Part shown: positions 51,598 to 62,056 of the stretch, piece after piece
How positions within the stretch are numbered: position 1 is the first letter of the stretch
Layout of the letters: every line of letters begins with the position of its first letter
Source: an uncultured Erysipelotrichaceae bacterium
GTDB taxonomy: Bacteria; Bacillota_I; Bacilli_A; Erysipelotrichales; Erysipelotrichaceae
Reading direction: 5' to 3'
DNA length: 64,000 nt
Assembly (NCBI GenBank): GCA_944325685.1
Contig: CALVBC010000017.1
Location: forward strand, 1-64,000
The notes under the pieces: generated by a model
Seen by the model: only the letters and a program-made list of their open reading frames with translations
What the model was told of the DNA's origin: nothing
The model's database searches: none
Program-made: the position numbers and the translations under genes

Positions 51598-52965
51598 TCA
51601 TCCTTCGCTTGGTTCTGTTCTCTTAGTCTCTTTTTTCTTGCGTTTAACTTTAGGCTTGATGATCCTGAAGATGACCCCATCATTCATATTCTCACCAACG
51701 GCCTTATAACCATAGGTCTCGGTGACCCTTTTAACGATCGATAGTCCTAGACCGAATTTACCCTTGTTACCCATCTCATATGGCTTAAATAAGCTCTCGA
51801 TCCGTTCTTTATCCATCAGTTCACCATCATTGTAGATGGTAAATTCAACTTCACTCAAGGTGATCTTGACGATCGTCTTGGCATAGCGAAGCGCATTATC
51901 TAGTAGATTCTCGATCACGATGAGCCAACTTTCCCGATCACCGTGGAAATAGACATCTTCAAGTTCAGTCTCGATCTTGATATCACCCCTTAAGACACTA
52001 GCGGCCATGATCGCTTCCTTGATGACTTCGACCATATTGACATTATCACCGACGCTGGTGTCATCTTCAAGATAGCCCATCTTGTTGAAGGTGATGAGAC
52101 TATAGACCTTCTTCTCCAAGCGGTCGGCATTATCGATGATGACATCGACACTTTTCTCTAAGGTGTCATATGGATAGATCCCATCCTTGATCGATTCGCT
52201 GTAGGATTTGATGGTGGCGATCGGTGTCTTGAGGTCATGGGAGATATTCTGGATCATCTCTTCACGGATCTTGGATTGTCTGGATAATTCCTCATTCATA
52301 TCCTTGACCGCTTCACCGACTTCCCCGATCTCATCATGGCGATATAGCTTGAGGTCAGCCTTATCACCACGGCGCAATTTCTCGATGTAGTTTTTGATCA
52401 TGTTTAATGGACGGATCAGAGAAAAGACCCAGATCGATAGGAAGGTGTAGATGATAAGGACGATGATCATCGTGATATTGACGGTGCTATTGACTAGCGC
52501 TGAGCGCATCGCACTGCGGTAGTCATCTTTAACGATCGAGACGACGCTGTATTCACTATCATCGATGGCGATCTGTCTGATGGTATAGATGACATCAGTA
52601 TCACCATAATTCAAGGTCCCATCATAGATCTCACTATTTTGATAAGGGTCGATCTGTGAAAGGATCACCGAAGTCCTTGTCCCTTCGATACTAGAGATAT
52701 AGTGACCAGTATCTTTGGAGTAGAGGTAATGTGATACATTACTGTCCTCGTCATCTTGGATCGAGATACTGTGGCGAAGACGGTTGATATAGTCATCTTG
52801 GACGGTATGGATATAGTCATACATCTGATTGTTGATGTAGCTATCGATATTCCTTGGGATAAAAGTAAAAAAGAACAGTAAGAAAAAGACGACGACAAAA
52901 AATGACAGCGTCACAAACTGTTCCATCAAAGTCAGATTTTTGACCCAGATCCTGATCCGTTTCAT
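51598..52965 (-). CDS. Sensor histidine kinase
   Basis: 455 aa. Two membrane helices (about 18-38 and 165-190) flank an extracellular sensor region; HAMP follows, then HisKA (QNISHDLKTPIATIKSYSES, with the phospho-His) and HATPase_c (ENLLDNALRYAK, GKFGLGLSIVKR). It overlaps the response regulator by 4 nt. Signal unknown; position between glmM and cell-wall genes suggests envelope stress. Confidence 0.92.
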   Translation of the reverse strand: MKRIRIWVKNLTLMEQFVTLSFFVVVFFLLFFFTFIPRNIDSYINNQMYDYIHTVQDDYINRLRHSISIQDDEDSNVSHYLYSKDTGHYISSIEGTRTSVILSQIDPYQNSEIYDGTLNYGDTDVIYTIRQIAIDDSEYSVVSIVKDDYRSAMRSALVNSTVNITMIIVLIIYTFLSIWVFSLIRPLNMIKNYIEKLRRGDKADLKLYRHDEIGEVGEAVKDMNEELSRQSKIREEMIQNISHDLKTPIATIKSYSESIKDGIYPYDTLEKSVDVIIDNADRLEKKVYSLITFNKMGYLEDDTSVGDNVNMVEVIKEAIMAASVLRGDIKIETELEDVYFHGDRESWLIVIENLLDNALRYAKTIVKITLSEVEFTIYNDGELMDKERIESLFKPYEMGNKGKFGLGLSIVKRVTETYGYKAVGENMNDGVIFRIIKPKVKRKKKETKRTEPSEG

Positions 52966-53615
52966 CCTAAGCGATAACCAAAACCGTAGATGGTCTGGAT
53001 ATTGATATTAGGCATCTTCTTGCGCAAGCGCCTTAATGTATCATCGACGACACGATCTGAGCCATAGAAATTCTCATCCCAGACCTTGACTAAGATCTGT
53101 TCCCTTAAAAAGGCTGTCCCTTTATTCCTCACAAACAGCATCAATAAATCAAACTCCTTGGTGGTGAGATCGATCGGAACGTTATTCTCATAGACGATCC
53201 TCTGGTTCTCATCGATCTCATAACCATCGACTTCGATCCGCTCGCCTTCTTTATACACGCGCTTCATGATATTGTTGACCCGAAGGACGAGCTCCTTAGG
53301 TGAAAATGGCTTGGTGATATAATCATCACTACCTTTTTCTAAACCGATGACCCTATCAAATTCCTTGTCCCTAGCGCTCATGAAGATGACTGGGACGTCT
53401 TTGTTTCGAGCCTTGATCTCTTCGATCAAGTCAAAGCCACTTTTGTCATCTAGCATGATATCCAAGACCCATAGATCACATGGGTCATCTAAATGGGCAT
53501 AGGCCTCATCAAAAGTCAGATAGGAATTGACATAATATCCTTCCTTCTGTAAGTATCTTTTGACTAATTCATTGAGATCTTTCTCATCTTCGACGACATT
53601 GATTATCTTCTTCAT
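52962..53615 (-). CDS. OmpR-family response regulator
   Basis: 217 aa. The receiver has the acidic VVEDEKD, phospho-Asp in LWVLDIMLDD and the Lys of DDYITKPFSP; the C-terminal winged helix has LTTKEFDLLMLFVRNKG and RVVDDTLRRLRKKM. Partner of the kinase at 51598; overlaps glmM by 4 nt. Confidence 0.93.
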   Translation of the reverse strand: MKKIINVVEDEKDLNELVKRYLQKEGYYVNSYLTFDEAYAHLDDPCDLWVLDIMLDDKSGFDLIEEIKARNKDVPVIFMSARDKEFDRVIGLEKGSDDYITKPFSPKELVLRVNNIMKRVYKEGERIEVDGYEIDENQRIVYENNVPIDLTTKEFDLLMLFVRNKGTAFLREQILVKVWDENFYGSDRVVDDTLRRLRKKMPNINIQTIYGFGYRLG

Positions 53616-54934
53616 CCTATATACCCTTTATCCTTGAGACATCCTAAGATATCATCGACATATCTTTGACATTTTTCATCGCTATCCGCTTCGACCATCA
53701 CCCTGATAAGCGGCTCGGTGCCACTTGGTCTTACTAGAATCCTTCCATCATCACCAAGCTCGTCATCTTTCATTTGGACATAAGCTAAGATATCACCATC
53801 ATTCATGATATCTTCTTTATATTCGGTCTTTTTATTGACTAATAATTGTGGATAGATCTTAACGTCATCAGCTATTTCCTTCAAGCTCTTATTTTCTTCT
53901 TTTAAGATCTTAATGATCCTTAAAGCCGTCTTTAAGCCATCACCAAACATCCCATCTTCCTTTATGATGATATGACCTGATTGTTCACCACCGAGGTCAT
54001 AGTCATTATTGATCATCATATCAGCGACATTCTTATCGCCAACACTGGTCTTGACACTTTGGATGCCGACTCTTTTAAAGGCTTTATATAGACCGAGATT
54101 ACTCATGACGGTGGTAACGACCATATCATCATGTAGTTTGCCCATCTTTTTCAAGTATCTAGCTAAGATATACATGAGCTTATCACCATCGACGACTTCA
54201 CCATTTTCATCGATCGCTAATACCCGATCAGCATCACCATCAAACGCAAAGCCCATATCAAAGCCACCTTTGACATATCCTTTGAATCTATCTAGATGAG
54301 TAGAACCACAATCGACATTGATATTGATCCCATCAGGACGATCATTCAATATAGCAATATCAGCTTCAAAATATTTCTTATATAAGTCAAAGGTATAGGT
54401 AGCTCCACCATTGGCGAGATCAAAAGCGATCTTCATACCGCTTGTATCGGTGTAGAAGTGATCATGTAGCCACTTGACATAGTGGGCACTAGCTTCCTTA
54501 TAATCATATATCTCACCGATCTTATCACCACTAGCCTTATCTAAACTTATCTTACCATCGATATAGTCTTCGATCTCCTTTTCGATCGTACTGTCGATCT
54601 TTAAGCCATCCTTGGCGAAGATCTTGATGCCATTGTCGTAGTATGGATTATGGCTCGCTGAGATCATGATCCCAACATCGAAATCCTCAGTCTTAGTCGT
54701 ATAGGCTAAAGCCGGGGTCGATGTATAACCCATCGTATAAGCCTTAGCGCCATAGGCGCTGATCCCACTAGCCAAAGCACTCTCTAACATCGATGAAGAG
54801 ATCCGCGTATCCTTGCCGATGACCACCATATCATACTTATGACCTAGATAAGCACCGACTTTATAAGCTAATTCTGGGGTCAATAGATCATTGGCGACCC
54901 CTCTTATCCCATCAGTCCCAAAGTAGCGCATCAT
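53612..54934 (-). CDS. glmM: Phosphoglucosamine mutase
   Basis: 440 aa. FGTDGIRGVAND, the phosphoserine loop MISASHNPYYDNGIK, AFDGDADRVLA and RPSGTEPLIRVMVE are GlmM motifs. It makes glucosamine-1-phosphate for UDP-GlcNAc. Placed after ybbR and cdaA, as in most Bacillota, where it can restrain CdaA. Confidence 0.96.
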   Translation of the reverse strand: MMRYFGTDGIRGVANDLLTPELAYKVGAYLGHKYDMVVIGKDTRISSSMLESALASGISAYGAKAYTMGYTSTPALAYTTKTEDFDVGIMISASHNPYYDNGIKIFAKDGLKIDSTIEKEIEDYIDGKISLDKASGDKIGEIYDYKEASAHYVKWLHDHFYTDTSGMKIAFDLANGGATYTFDLYKKYFEADIAILNDRPDGININVDCGSTHLDRFKGYVKGGFDMGFAFDGDADRVLAIDENGEVVDGDKLMYILARYLKKMGKLHDDMVVTTVMSNLGLYKAFKRVGIQSVKTSVGDKNVADMMINNDYDLGGEQSGHIIIKEDGMFGDGLKTALRIIKILKEENKSLKEIADDVKIYPQLLVNKKTEYKEDIMNDGDILAYVQMKDDELGDDGRILVRPSGTEPLIRVMVEADSDEKCQRYVDDILGCLKDKGYIG

Positions 54935-56334
54935 TGTACCGCCTCTTGTGATGGATCAGTGGTCGTATTAGTATCCGTCGCTGTCAGGGTGATATTTAAA
55001 GTCAACTGATTGAGCGAGAAGGATACTAAGGAATTAGTGGTGCTCAATTCATATTCTAGTGGTAGATCATATGTACCAGGCATCAAACTCTCTAGGTCGA
55101 TAAAGACAAAGATATCGTTGGCGCTGATCGCATCGATATTCCTTTGCGTACCAGTGACCGTCACATCGACATGGGTCTGGTTATCTAAGACCGTAGCCGC
55201 GTAGTTATTATTGTTGTTGCGATAGTTGATCGCGACATTCTCTAGTGTCTTACTAGCCCTATCAGCTAAGGTGATATTCAAGGTGACCAGTGATACATCA
55301 CTACCACTGACCCCTTCTGGTAAGGTCACTGGTGCTGTGACGGTCGTAGAACCCGTTAATGTAGAGGCGTCGTAATTGATCGTGACTTGACTGATGCTGT
55401 TTAGGACGCTCTCTGAGCCATAGATCGTAGCTGTCTGTCTATCCATCGTGAGACTATCGATCGCCATATCATTTGGCACTTCACCACTAAACTCTAAGAC
55501 GATCGGGACGGTCTTATGTGGTGATGATACCGATACCGAGACATGGACCGTGCTTGGCACGATCTCGGCCGTAACTGGATTACCACTATTGTCATAAGCG
55601 ACAAGTTGGGCATCGGTCTCAAAATCCGCGGTCTGCCCAGAGACATCGATCAAGGCCTTGACCATCGCGATCGAATCAAGGGTCGATCTTGAAGCCCTAA
55701 TATTGACACTGGTGCCATCGGTAAAGACCGGTGTACCTAAGACATAGCGTGAGTCCATTGCATCGGTATTGATAAAGTCATAACCGATCTCAAAGCTCTG
55801 GGTGGTCTTTCTAGCTAAAGTGACCATGACATCAGTCGGATTAGTTGTCGCTGTGACATTATCACCATAACCAGTCGCTGTCAGTTTTACTAAATGGGTG
55901 CCTTCAGTATACCCATCGAGATTGATCGAACAGTATCCGGTCCTTGTAGCGGCGTTATTGACATTAGCCGCATCACCAGTGATCGTCACTTCACAAGTCT
56001 CCGGTAAGCCACTGACTTCAAAGGATTCGGTATTATATACCGCTCTGACGCCGACGTTATTCAATGTTCTAGCGCTTGATAGGGAAGTCGCAAAGATGCT
56101 ATTTTCCGAGTCATAGTTGACGGTGACATATAAGAAGATCGCCAAAAGTAATGAGACGATCGGCAGATAGCGCTTGGTGAAGATGACCTTATCGACAAGG
56201 CCAGAGAACCAACGGAAGATCCTAAAGAAGCCATCCTCCATATTGCCATAGGCATTGGTCACGCGCTTGCTTTGATCGGCGATCTTTTTAGCGATCTCGA
56301 CCTTATCTTGGTTACGATCATTCTTTTTGGCCAT
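54931..56334 (-). CDS. ybbR: YbbR-domain protein (CdaA regulator CdaR)
   Basis: 467 aa. After a soluble N-terminus comes a membrane helix (YLPIVSLLLAIFLYVTV), then three to four YbbR-type beta domains outside the cell (SARTLNNVGVRAVYNTESFE, GLPETCEVTITGDAANVNN). The start ATG 56334 follows AGGAGGTGACGAC; the longer frame to 56358 overlaps cdaA more. Regulates CdaA in related bacteria. Confidence 0.92.
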   Translation of the reverse strand: MAKKNDRNQDKVEIAKKIADQSKRVTNAYGNMEDGFFRIFRWFSGLVDKVIFTKRYLPIVSLLLAIFLYVTVNYDSENSIFATSLSSARTLNNVGVRAVYNTESFEVSGLPETCEVTITGDAANVNNAATRTGYCSINLDGYTEGTHLVKLTATGYGDNVTATTNPTDVMVTLARKTTQSFEIGYDFINTDAMDSRYVLGTPVFTDGTSVNIRASRSTLDSIAMVKALIDVSGQTADFETDAQLVAYDNSGNPVTAEIVPSTVHVSVSVSSPHKTVPIVLEFSGEVPNDMAIDSLTMDRQTATIYGSESVLNSISQVTINYDASTLTGSTTVTAPVTLPEGVSGSDVSLVTLNITLADRASKTLENVAINYRNNNNNYAATVLDNQTHVDVTVTGTQRNIDAISANDIFVFIDLESLMPGTYDLPLEYELSTTNSLVSFSLNQLTLNITLTATDTNTTTDPSQEAVQ

Positions 56335-57427
56335 TGTCGTCACCTCCTGTATTGTCAACGATCTGGATCACTTCATCATCATCCAAGACCGCCTTGTCTT
56401 TGTTTTGATAGTACTCGTATTTGCGGCGATTGTTCCGTGGCATCTTCATCTCTTCTTCGACTTGCGCTGCCACTTCACTCGCTACTTCCTTCTTTGCTTC
56501 TTTAGCTTTTTTCTTCTTACGGCGTTCCTTATCAAAGAGACTGAAACCACGCTTTTCTTCTTCATCGGATTTGGTGATGACGACTTCAGTAGTGTCATCG
56601 ATGAATAGGCTTGTACGTTGTTTACTATCATCACGGATCTCGATCTCATCGTTTAAGATGACCTTGCGCAAGTGATCCTTTAATTGCGTTTCATCAACAG
56701 AGAAGATCTTACCTTTTTCGGCGATCGATATACCTGATGTCTCTTCCGATACGACGATCGTCAAAGAGTCAGTGACTTCAGCGATACCCAAAGCCGCCCG
56801 GTGTCTTGCTCCATAACGTGATGGCAAGTCTTCATTGGTCGGTGGAAAATACGCACTGGCACAAGCGATCTTATCACCTTGGATGATGACAGCCCCATCA
56901 TGTAGTGGTGTCGTTGTGATAAAGATACTGGTAAGTAATTCTTTGGAGACCGTCGCATTGATGGCGATACCGGTCTTGATATAGTCTTGCATCGATTGGG
57001 ACTGCTCAATGGATATAAGAGCACCGACTGACTCTTCACTTAACACCATGACAGCCTTATACACCTCATCGACCAATCTTTCTTTTTCGTTGGACAATAA
57101 ACTCGTGATCTTGGAAAAGACCCCGGTCTTACCGATCCGCTCTAAAACACCACGGATCTCTGGTTGGAAGATGATGATGATCGCCAAAAAGCCCCAGTTG
57201 ATAAACATGTCAAAGAAATATGACACGGTGGTAAGTCCTAATAGTCTAGCTAGACCATTGACGATGAGGATCAAGATGATCCCCTTAAAGATCTGGATCA
57301 TCCGGGAATTGTTGCGGACAAATTTGATCGCATAATATATCACAAGCCACATGATCGCGACATCAAAGAAGATCCTTGATATCGTCCATATGCTTCTAAG
57401 CGTCACACTAATCGAGTAATCAGGCAT
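56318..57427 (-). CDS. cdaA: Diadenylate cyclase
   Basis: 369 aa. Three N-terminal membrane helices precede the DAC domain with LHDGAVIIQGDKI (DGA) and YGARHRAALGIAEVTDS (RHR). It makes c-di-AMP, which controls osmolytes and wall homeostasis. An extra charged C-terminal region of about 100 residues (ERRKKKKAKEAKKEVA) is unusually long. Extended -10 TGTTATAAT upstream. First gene of the operon. Confidence 0.95.
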   Translation of the reverse strand: MPDYSISVTLRSIWTISRIFFDVAIMWLVIYYAIKFVRNNSRMIQIFKGIILILIVNGLARLLGLTTVSYFFDMFINWGFLAIIIIFQPEIRGVLERIGKTGVFSKITSLLSNEKERLVDEVYKAVMVLSEESVGALISIEQSQSMQDYIKTGIAINATVSKELLTSIFITTTPLHDGAVIIQGDKIACASAYFPPTNEDLPSRYGARHRAALGIAEVTDSLTIVVSEETSGISIAEKGKIFSVDETQLKDHLRKVILNDEIEIRDDSKQRTSLFIDDTTEVVITKSDEEEKRGFSLFDKERRKKKKAKEAKKEVASEVAAQVEEEMKMPRNNRRKYEYYQNKDKAVLDDDEVIQIVDNTGGDDNGQKE

Positions 57428-57449
57428 GTACTACCTCCTTGGTTTTTAT

Positions 57450-57458
57450 ATTATAACA
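57450..57458 (-). promoter_or_regulatory. Extended -10 promoter of the cdaA operon
   Basis: TGTTATAAT on the minus strand, about 23 nt before the cdaA ATG, with AAGGAGG between. Confidence 0.65.
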
Positions 57459-57499
57459 CATGCGAAAGCGCGTAAAGTAAAACCTATATAGCTAGTATA

Positions 57500-57508
57500 T
57501 GGTATAAT
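57500..57508 (+). promoter_or_regulatory. Extended -10 promoter of the TraB-family gene
   Basis: TGGTATAAT (57500-57508) ends 7 nt before the ATG at 57516, predicting a leaderless mRNA. Confidence 0.65.
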
Positions 57509-57515
57509 ACCACTC

Positions 57516-58682
57516 ATGAGTGAAAACGTAGTATCTTTAAAGTGCGCTGATAAAGCGATATATCTGGTAAAGACCGCCCATGTCTCCAAAAACAGTGTCG
57601 AAGATGTCAAAAAGACGATCGAAGAGATCAATCCTGATGCGATCTGCATCGAACTTGATGAAGATCGCTATCGTAAATTAGACCACAACGACACTTGGAA
57701 GCAGATGGATATCAAAGAGGTCATCAAAAGTGGCAAGGTCGGCTTTTTACTTGTCAATATGATCTTAGGCTCCTTCCAAAGAAGGATGGCTGGCAAGATG
57801 GAATCAAATTCCGGTGGTGAGATGATCATGGCCATGGATATGGCTAAGGAGAAAGATATACCACTGGTACTAGCTGATCGTGATATCAATACGACCTTCA
57901 AGCGCATCTGGTATAACCTCGGCCTATGGGAGAAATGTAAACTTCTAGCAACCATCATCTTTTCCATCTTCGATGATGAAGATATCAGTGAAGAAGATCT
58001 CGACAATCTCAAAAGATCTGATGTCTTAGATGCCGCGATGAATGAGATCGGTAAGGAATTCCCTAATGTCAAAAGGATCTTAGTCGATGAAAGGGACATG
58101 TATCTAGCCCAAAAGATCAAGACCGCCCCTGGTGAAAAGATCGTCGCCGTCATCGGGGCTGCACACGCTAACGGTATCATCAAACACATCGATGAAGATA
58201 TCGATCTTGATAAACTATGTGATCTGACTAAAAAGAAAAGCCTTATCGGCACCTTACTAAAATGGGGCATCCCTATCGCTCTTATCGTCATGATCATTTA
58301 CAGTTTCATCCAATCTTTTGAAACAGGTATCGATCAGATATTATCGTGGTTTCTATTTTGTGGCGTTGGTGCCGCTTTAGGTTCGATCTTAGCTTTAGCT
58401 AATCCCCTGACCATCATCGTCTCCTTTATCGTCGCCCCTTTTACCGCGATCAATCCCTTACTTGCAGCTGGTTGGTTTGCCGGACTAATGGAATTATCGA
58501 TAAGGAAGCCAAGGGTACAGGACTTTGAAGATCTATCTAAGGATACACTGACTTTAAAGGGCTTCTATAAGAATAGAGTCACCAGAGTCTTACTTGTCGT
58601 GTTACTCTGTAATATCTTCTGTTCGATCGGATCGGTCATCGGTGGTATCGATGTCGTTAGATCCTTTATCGGTCTATTATAA
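57516..58682 (+). CDS. TraB/PrgY-family membrane protein
   Basis: 388 aa. The N-terminal 240 residues form the TraB/GumN fold: IYLVKTAHVSKNSVEDV, INPDAICIELDEDRYRKL, ILVDERDMYLAQKI and VAVIGAAHANGI. The C-terminal third has about four hydrophobic segments. Related PrgY proteins inactivate a peptide pheromone; for most members the substrate is unknown. No peptide partner is seen here. Confidence 0.88.
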   Translation: MSENVVSLKCADKAIYLVKTAHVSKNSVEDVKKTIEEINPDAICIELDEDRYRKLDHNDTWKQMDIKEVIKSGKVGFLLVNMILGSFQRRMAGKMESNSGGEMIMAMDMAKEKDIPLVLADRDINTTFKRIWYNLGLWEKCKLLATIIFSIFDDEDISEEDLDNLKRSDVLDAAMNEIGKEFPNVKRILVDERDMYLAQKIKTAPGEKIVAVIGAAHANGIIKHIDEDIDLDKLCDLTKKKSLIGTLLKWGIPIALIVMIIYSFIQSFETGIDQILSWFLFCGVGAALGSILALANPLTIIVSFIVAPFTAINPLLAAGWFAGLMELSIRKPRVQDFEDLSKDTLTLKGFYKNRVTRVLLVVLLCNIFCSIGSVIGGIDVVRSFIGLL

Positions 58683-58706
58683 AAACGTGCATGTGCACGC
58701 TTTTTA
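58681..58706. terminator. Bidirectional terminator
   Basis: CGTGCA and TGCACG form a palindrome flanked by AAAAA on one side and TTTTTATTT on the other, so it works for both convergent genes. Confidence 0.85.
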
Positions 58707-60017
58707 TTTGGTCTTACGGATGATGATCTCTTCAAGCTTATGTCGTTTGATCTTGATGACCTTGAGTTTGACCCCATCTTCTTCGACTTCGACCGTTGTA
58801 TCATCTTCTGGCACTTCATCAAGCCGTGCTAAGACATAACCACCGATCGTATCGTATTCTTCTGACTCTTCTTTAAAGGCCTTGATCTTCGTTAGTTCAT
58901 AGACATCTTCTAAAGCCATCGAGCCATTGACCTTGTAGGTATTATCATCGATCTTGATATATTCTTTTTCTTCGCTGATATCATATTCATCATAGATATC
59001 ACCGACGATAGCTTCTACTAGATCTTCCATCGTGACGATCCCATCGATGCCGCCATACTCATCGACGACGATCGCAAAGTGGTTCTTCTTTTTGCGCATC
59101 TCATCAAAGAGATAGTCGGCCTTTAAAGTCTCAGGCACAAAGTACGGCTTGCGCATGATCTTTTTAAGATCGAAATGCTCAGTGTCAGCTAGAAAGATAT
59201 CCCTAGCATATACTACCCCGACCACATCATCTTCGGCCTTATTGTAGACCGGAAGACGTGAAAGACCATATCTTCTTATGACCTCTTTGATCTTAGGGTA
59301 ATCATCAGTCTCTTTGATGGCGATCATATCGGTCCGATGGGTCATGATCTCCTTGATCGTAATATCATCGAACTTGAAGACATTTTGGATCCATTCATTC
59401 TCATCTTCATCGATGATCCCTTTTTGACTACCTAAAGCCGCCATTGATCGGATCTCTTCTTCCGAGACATCGTCATCTTCCTTATCTGGATCGATCCGAA
59501 ATAGGCGCAAGACACCATTGGTCGTCTTGGATAATAACCACACGATCGGTCGCATGACCTTTTCTAAGAAGGTTATCGGACCTGAAGTGATATTAGCTAC
59601 TTCATATGGATGATGCATCGCGATCTGCTTAGGGACTAATTCGCCGAAGATCAGGGTGAAAAAAGATAAGATGATCGTGATGACGATAACGGCTAAGGTA
59701 TCTAATAATGAAAGTGACAAAGCGGTAAAACCTAGGTCATAATAGACCCAATCGACAAGGTAGCCACTAAAGCTATCAGCCGCAAAGGCACTACCTAAAA
59801 ACCCTGCTAAGGTGATACCGACTTGGATCGTCGATAAGAAACCAGTTGGTTCTTTATTCATGTCGTAAAGGCGTTTAGCCTTCTTATCACCATCTTCGAT
59901 CCGCTTTGAAAGTAAAGCTGGATTAAGGGAAACAACTGCCATTTCACTAGCAGCGAAAAACGCATTGAGTAAGATCAGGACAACTTGAACGATAAGTTGT
60001 ATGGGTATACTATCCAA
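58704..60017 (-). CDS. CNNM/CorC (HlyC) family transporter-like protein
   Basis: 437 aa. A DUF21 domain with four membrane helices (NAFFAASEMAVVSLNPALLS, GELVPKQIAMHHP) is followed by paired CBS domains (ITIKEIMTHRTDMIAIKETD; FAIVVDEYGGIDGIVTMEDLV) and a CorC_HlyC C-terminal domain. These proteins affect magnesium or other cation handling. Confidence 0.92.
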   Translation of the reverse strand: MDSIPIQLIVQVVLILLNAFFAASEMAVVSLNPALLSKRIEDGDKKAKRLYDMNKEPTGFLSTIQVGITLAGFLGSAFAADSFSGYLVDWVYYDLGFTALSLSLLDTLAVIVITIILSFFTLIFGELVPKQIAMHHPYEVANITSGPITFLEKVMRPIVWLLSKTTNGVLRLFRIDPDKEDDDVSEEEIRSMAALGSQKGIIDEDENEWIQNVFKFDDITIKEIMTHRTDMIAIKETDDYPKIKEVIRRYGLSRLPVYNKAEDDVVGVVYARDIFLADTEHFDLKKIMRKPYFVPETLKADYLFDEMRKKKNHFAIVVDEYGGIDGIVTMEDLVEAIVGDIYDEYDISEEKEYIKIDDNTYKVNGSMALEDVYELTKIKAFKEESEEYDTIGGYVLARLDEVPEDDTTVEVEEDGVKLKVIKIKRHKLEEIIIRKTK

Positions 60018-60090
60018 AAATACATCACACTCCTTTATATTTGGACATGAATGTATTCTAGCCTTTTAATACATAATAGTCAAATATGAC

Positions 60091-60108
60091 AAAAGCCCCC
60101 TTGGGGCT
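60091..60108 (-). terminator. Terminator of the ABC permease operon
   Basis: AGCCCC and GGGGCT stem followed by TTTTG on the minus strand; overlaps the permease stop. Confidence 0.65.
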
Positions 60109-62056
60109 AGTGTCTAGTGACGATATGATAGTAAGTCTTTTGCGTCAAAAGATAGACGATGATATAGAAGACCACAAAGGCGATAGTGACGATGATCGAA
60201 GTATACAGATACATCGATGAAGGACTTTGAGCTAAGGTCGATACGATACCACCGACCATCTTATAGGAGCCAAATAGATGGATGATGGCGATGATAAGGG
60301 GCATAAAGAAGACAAAGATGACTTGACTGTTGATCGTCTTTTTGATCTCTTTGTCACTAAGACCGACTTTAGTCATGATCTTATAGCGATCCTTATCTTC
60401 ATCACCTTCCGATATCTGCTTATAGTACATGATAAGGATGATACTTAACATAAATGCCACCCCTAAAAAGATCCCCAAGAATAAGAATGCTGCATAGATG
60501 CCTCTTAAGGCGGTCTCAAAGTCAGCCTTATAAAGGGTCGTAAGGGCTTTTTCTGGATATGTATCATACACATCACTCAAGAAATCAAAGTCATAATATC
60601 CACCATCATTTTCTAAAGGCTTTTTTAGATCAAATAGATATATCCGCCATAAACTGGTGATATCATCGATATCCGCATCATTAAAGACAAGTGTACATTC
60701 AGAGCTGTTATTGATGATATCACTATCGGGTAAGATATCGATATTATCATCGATCTGTTCTTTGATCTTATAGTCTTCATCACCTATCGTCATATAGGTA
60801 TATGGATAATGATCTCCATCATAGACTACTAAGATCTCCTTAGGACCTAGCTTGATATCACTATCAGTAAGCTCATTATAGGTACTATTATCTAAAGCCG
60901 TAAAGCCACGATCATTATTGGTATATGAGTCATTTAAGATGAGTTCATGGTCTTCAAAACGACCATATAGTGAGCCATAGTTATAATAGGTAAGATCTAA
61001 AGCTTCATTGTCGATACTAGCTAAAGAGCTATTTATCGCTTCCACCATCTTTCCATCATCGACATTTGGATCATCGATCTCGATGATCATGTCTTTAGGA
61101 TACATGAGATCACTAGTGCGCTCTAAGGAAAACCACATACTGGTCGTACTAGCGGTCATGACCAATATCATCGTCGCCATGATGGTGATACTAGCTAGAC
61201 CCACCGCATTTTTCTTCATCCTGAACATGAGGTTACTGACCGAGATAAAATGACTGGTCTTATAATAGTAGCGCTTGTTTTTCTTTAAGACTTTTAATAA
61301 AGCGATACTACCAGCGGTGAATAATAGATAAGTACCCAAGATGACAAGGATGACAGCCGGAAAGAAGATGGCGATCGATGTCATCGCGGTCTGTTCCATA
61401 TTCGCAAGATAATACCCAGCGACCATACATACTAGACCTAAGATCGCGATGAGCCACTTCGCTTTTGGTTCCTTTTCGCCTTTATCCTTTTCTCTTAAAA
61501 GTTTGATCGGATCGGTCTTATAGACGCTGACTGCACTATAGATATATAAAGCGATAAAGAGGATGCTGTAACAGATGAAGATCACTAAGATCGCTGATAG
61601 CTCGATCGTAAAGCCAAATATCACAGCAAGACCTAATAGCTTTAAGATGATAAGGAAGGCTAACTTCTCTAAGATGATACCGATTATGATACCTAAGACC
61701 ATCGATATGGCATATACCATGATCGTCTCAGCGAATAATACCTTAGCGATATCCCTTTTCGATAGACCTAAGACATTGTATAAGCCCAGCTGGCTCTTGC
61801 GCTTTTTGATGATAAAGCCATTGGTATAAAAAAGGAAGATCGTCGAAAAGACAAGGATGATACTAAAGCCCATCGACAAGAAGGTCTGGACATATGCCCC
61901 AGCATAGGTCATCGTGATCGCTTCATTTTGCGACAAGGAATAGATGATATAAGAAAGGGCGATGATACCCGTGGTCGATAAGATAAAAGGCAGATATAAG
62001 CGCCGATCGTGGGTGATATTGTCTTTGGCTAATCTAAAGATCAACTTCATGATCAC
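60107..62056 (-). CDS. BceB-type ABC transporter permease (FtsX-like)
   Basis: 649 aa, about ten membrane helices in the 1-4-3-2 style of BceB proteins with a large extracellular domain (about 310-520) between helices 7 and 8. LGLSKRDIAKVLFAETIMVY is the FtsX coupling stretch; SVSNLMFRMKKNAVGLASI marks the second half. Such pumps detect and remove peptide antibiotics such as bacitracin. Overlaps the ATPase gene by 4 nt. Confidence 0.92.
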   Translation of the reverse strand: MIMKLIFRLAKDNITHDRRLYLPFILSTTGIIALSYIIYSLSQNEAITMTYAGAYVQTFLSMGFSIILVFSTIFLFYTNGFIIKKRKSQLGLYNVLGLSKRDIAKVLFAETIMVYAISMVLGIIIGIILEKLAFLIILKLLGLAVIFGFTIELSAILVIFICYSILFIALYIYSAVSVYKTDPIKLLREKDKGEKEPKAKWLIAILGLVCMVAGYYLANMEQTAMTSIAIFFPAVILVILGTYLLFTAGSIALLKVLKKNKRYYYKTSHFISVSNLMFRMKKNAVGLASITIMATMILVMTASTTSMWFSLERTSDLMYPKDMIIEIDDPNVDDGKMVEAINSSLASIDNEALDLTYYNYGSLYGRFEDHELILNDSYTNNDRGFTALDNSTYNELTDSDIKLGPKEILVVYDGDHYPYTYMTIGDEDYKIKEQIDDNIDILPDSDIINNSSECTLVFNDADIDDITSLWRIYLFDLKKPLENDGGYYDFDFLSDVYDTYPEKALTTLYKADFETALRGIYAAFLFLGIFLGVAFMLSIILIMYYKQISEGDEDKDRYKIMTKVGLSDKEIKKTINSQVIFVFFMPLIIAIIHLFGSYKMVGGIVSTLAQSPSSMYLYTSIIVTIAFVVFYIIVYLLTQKTYYHIVTRH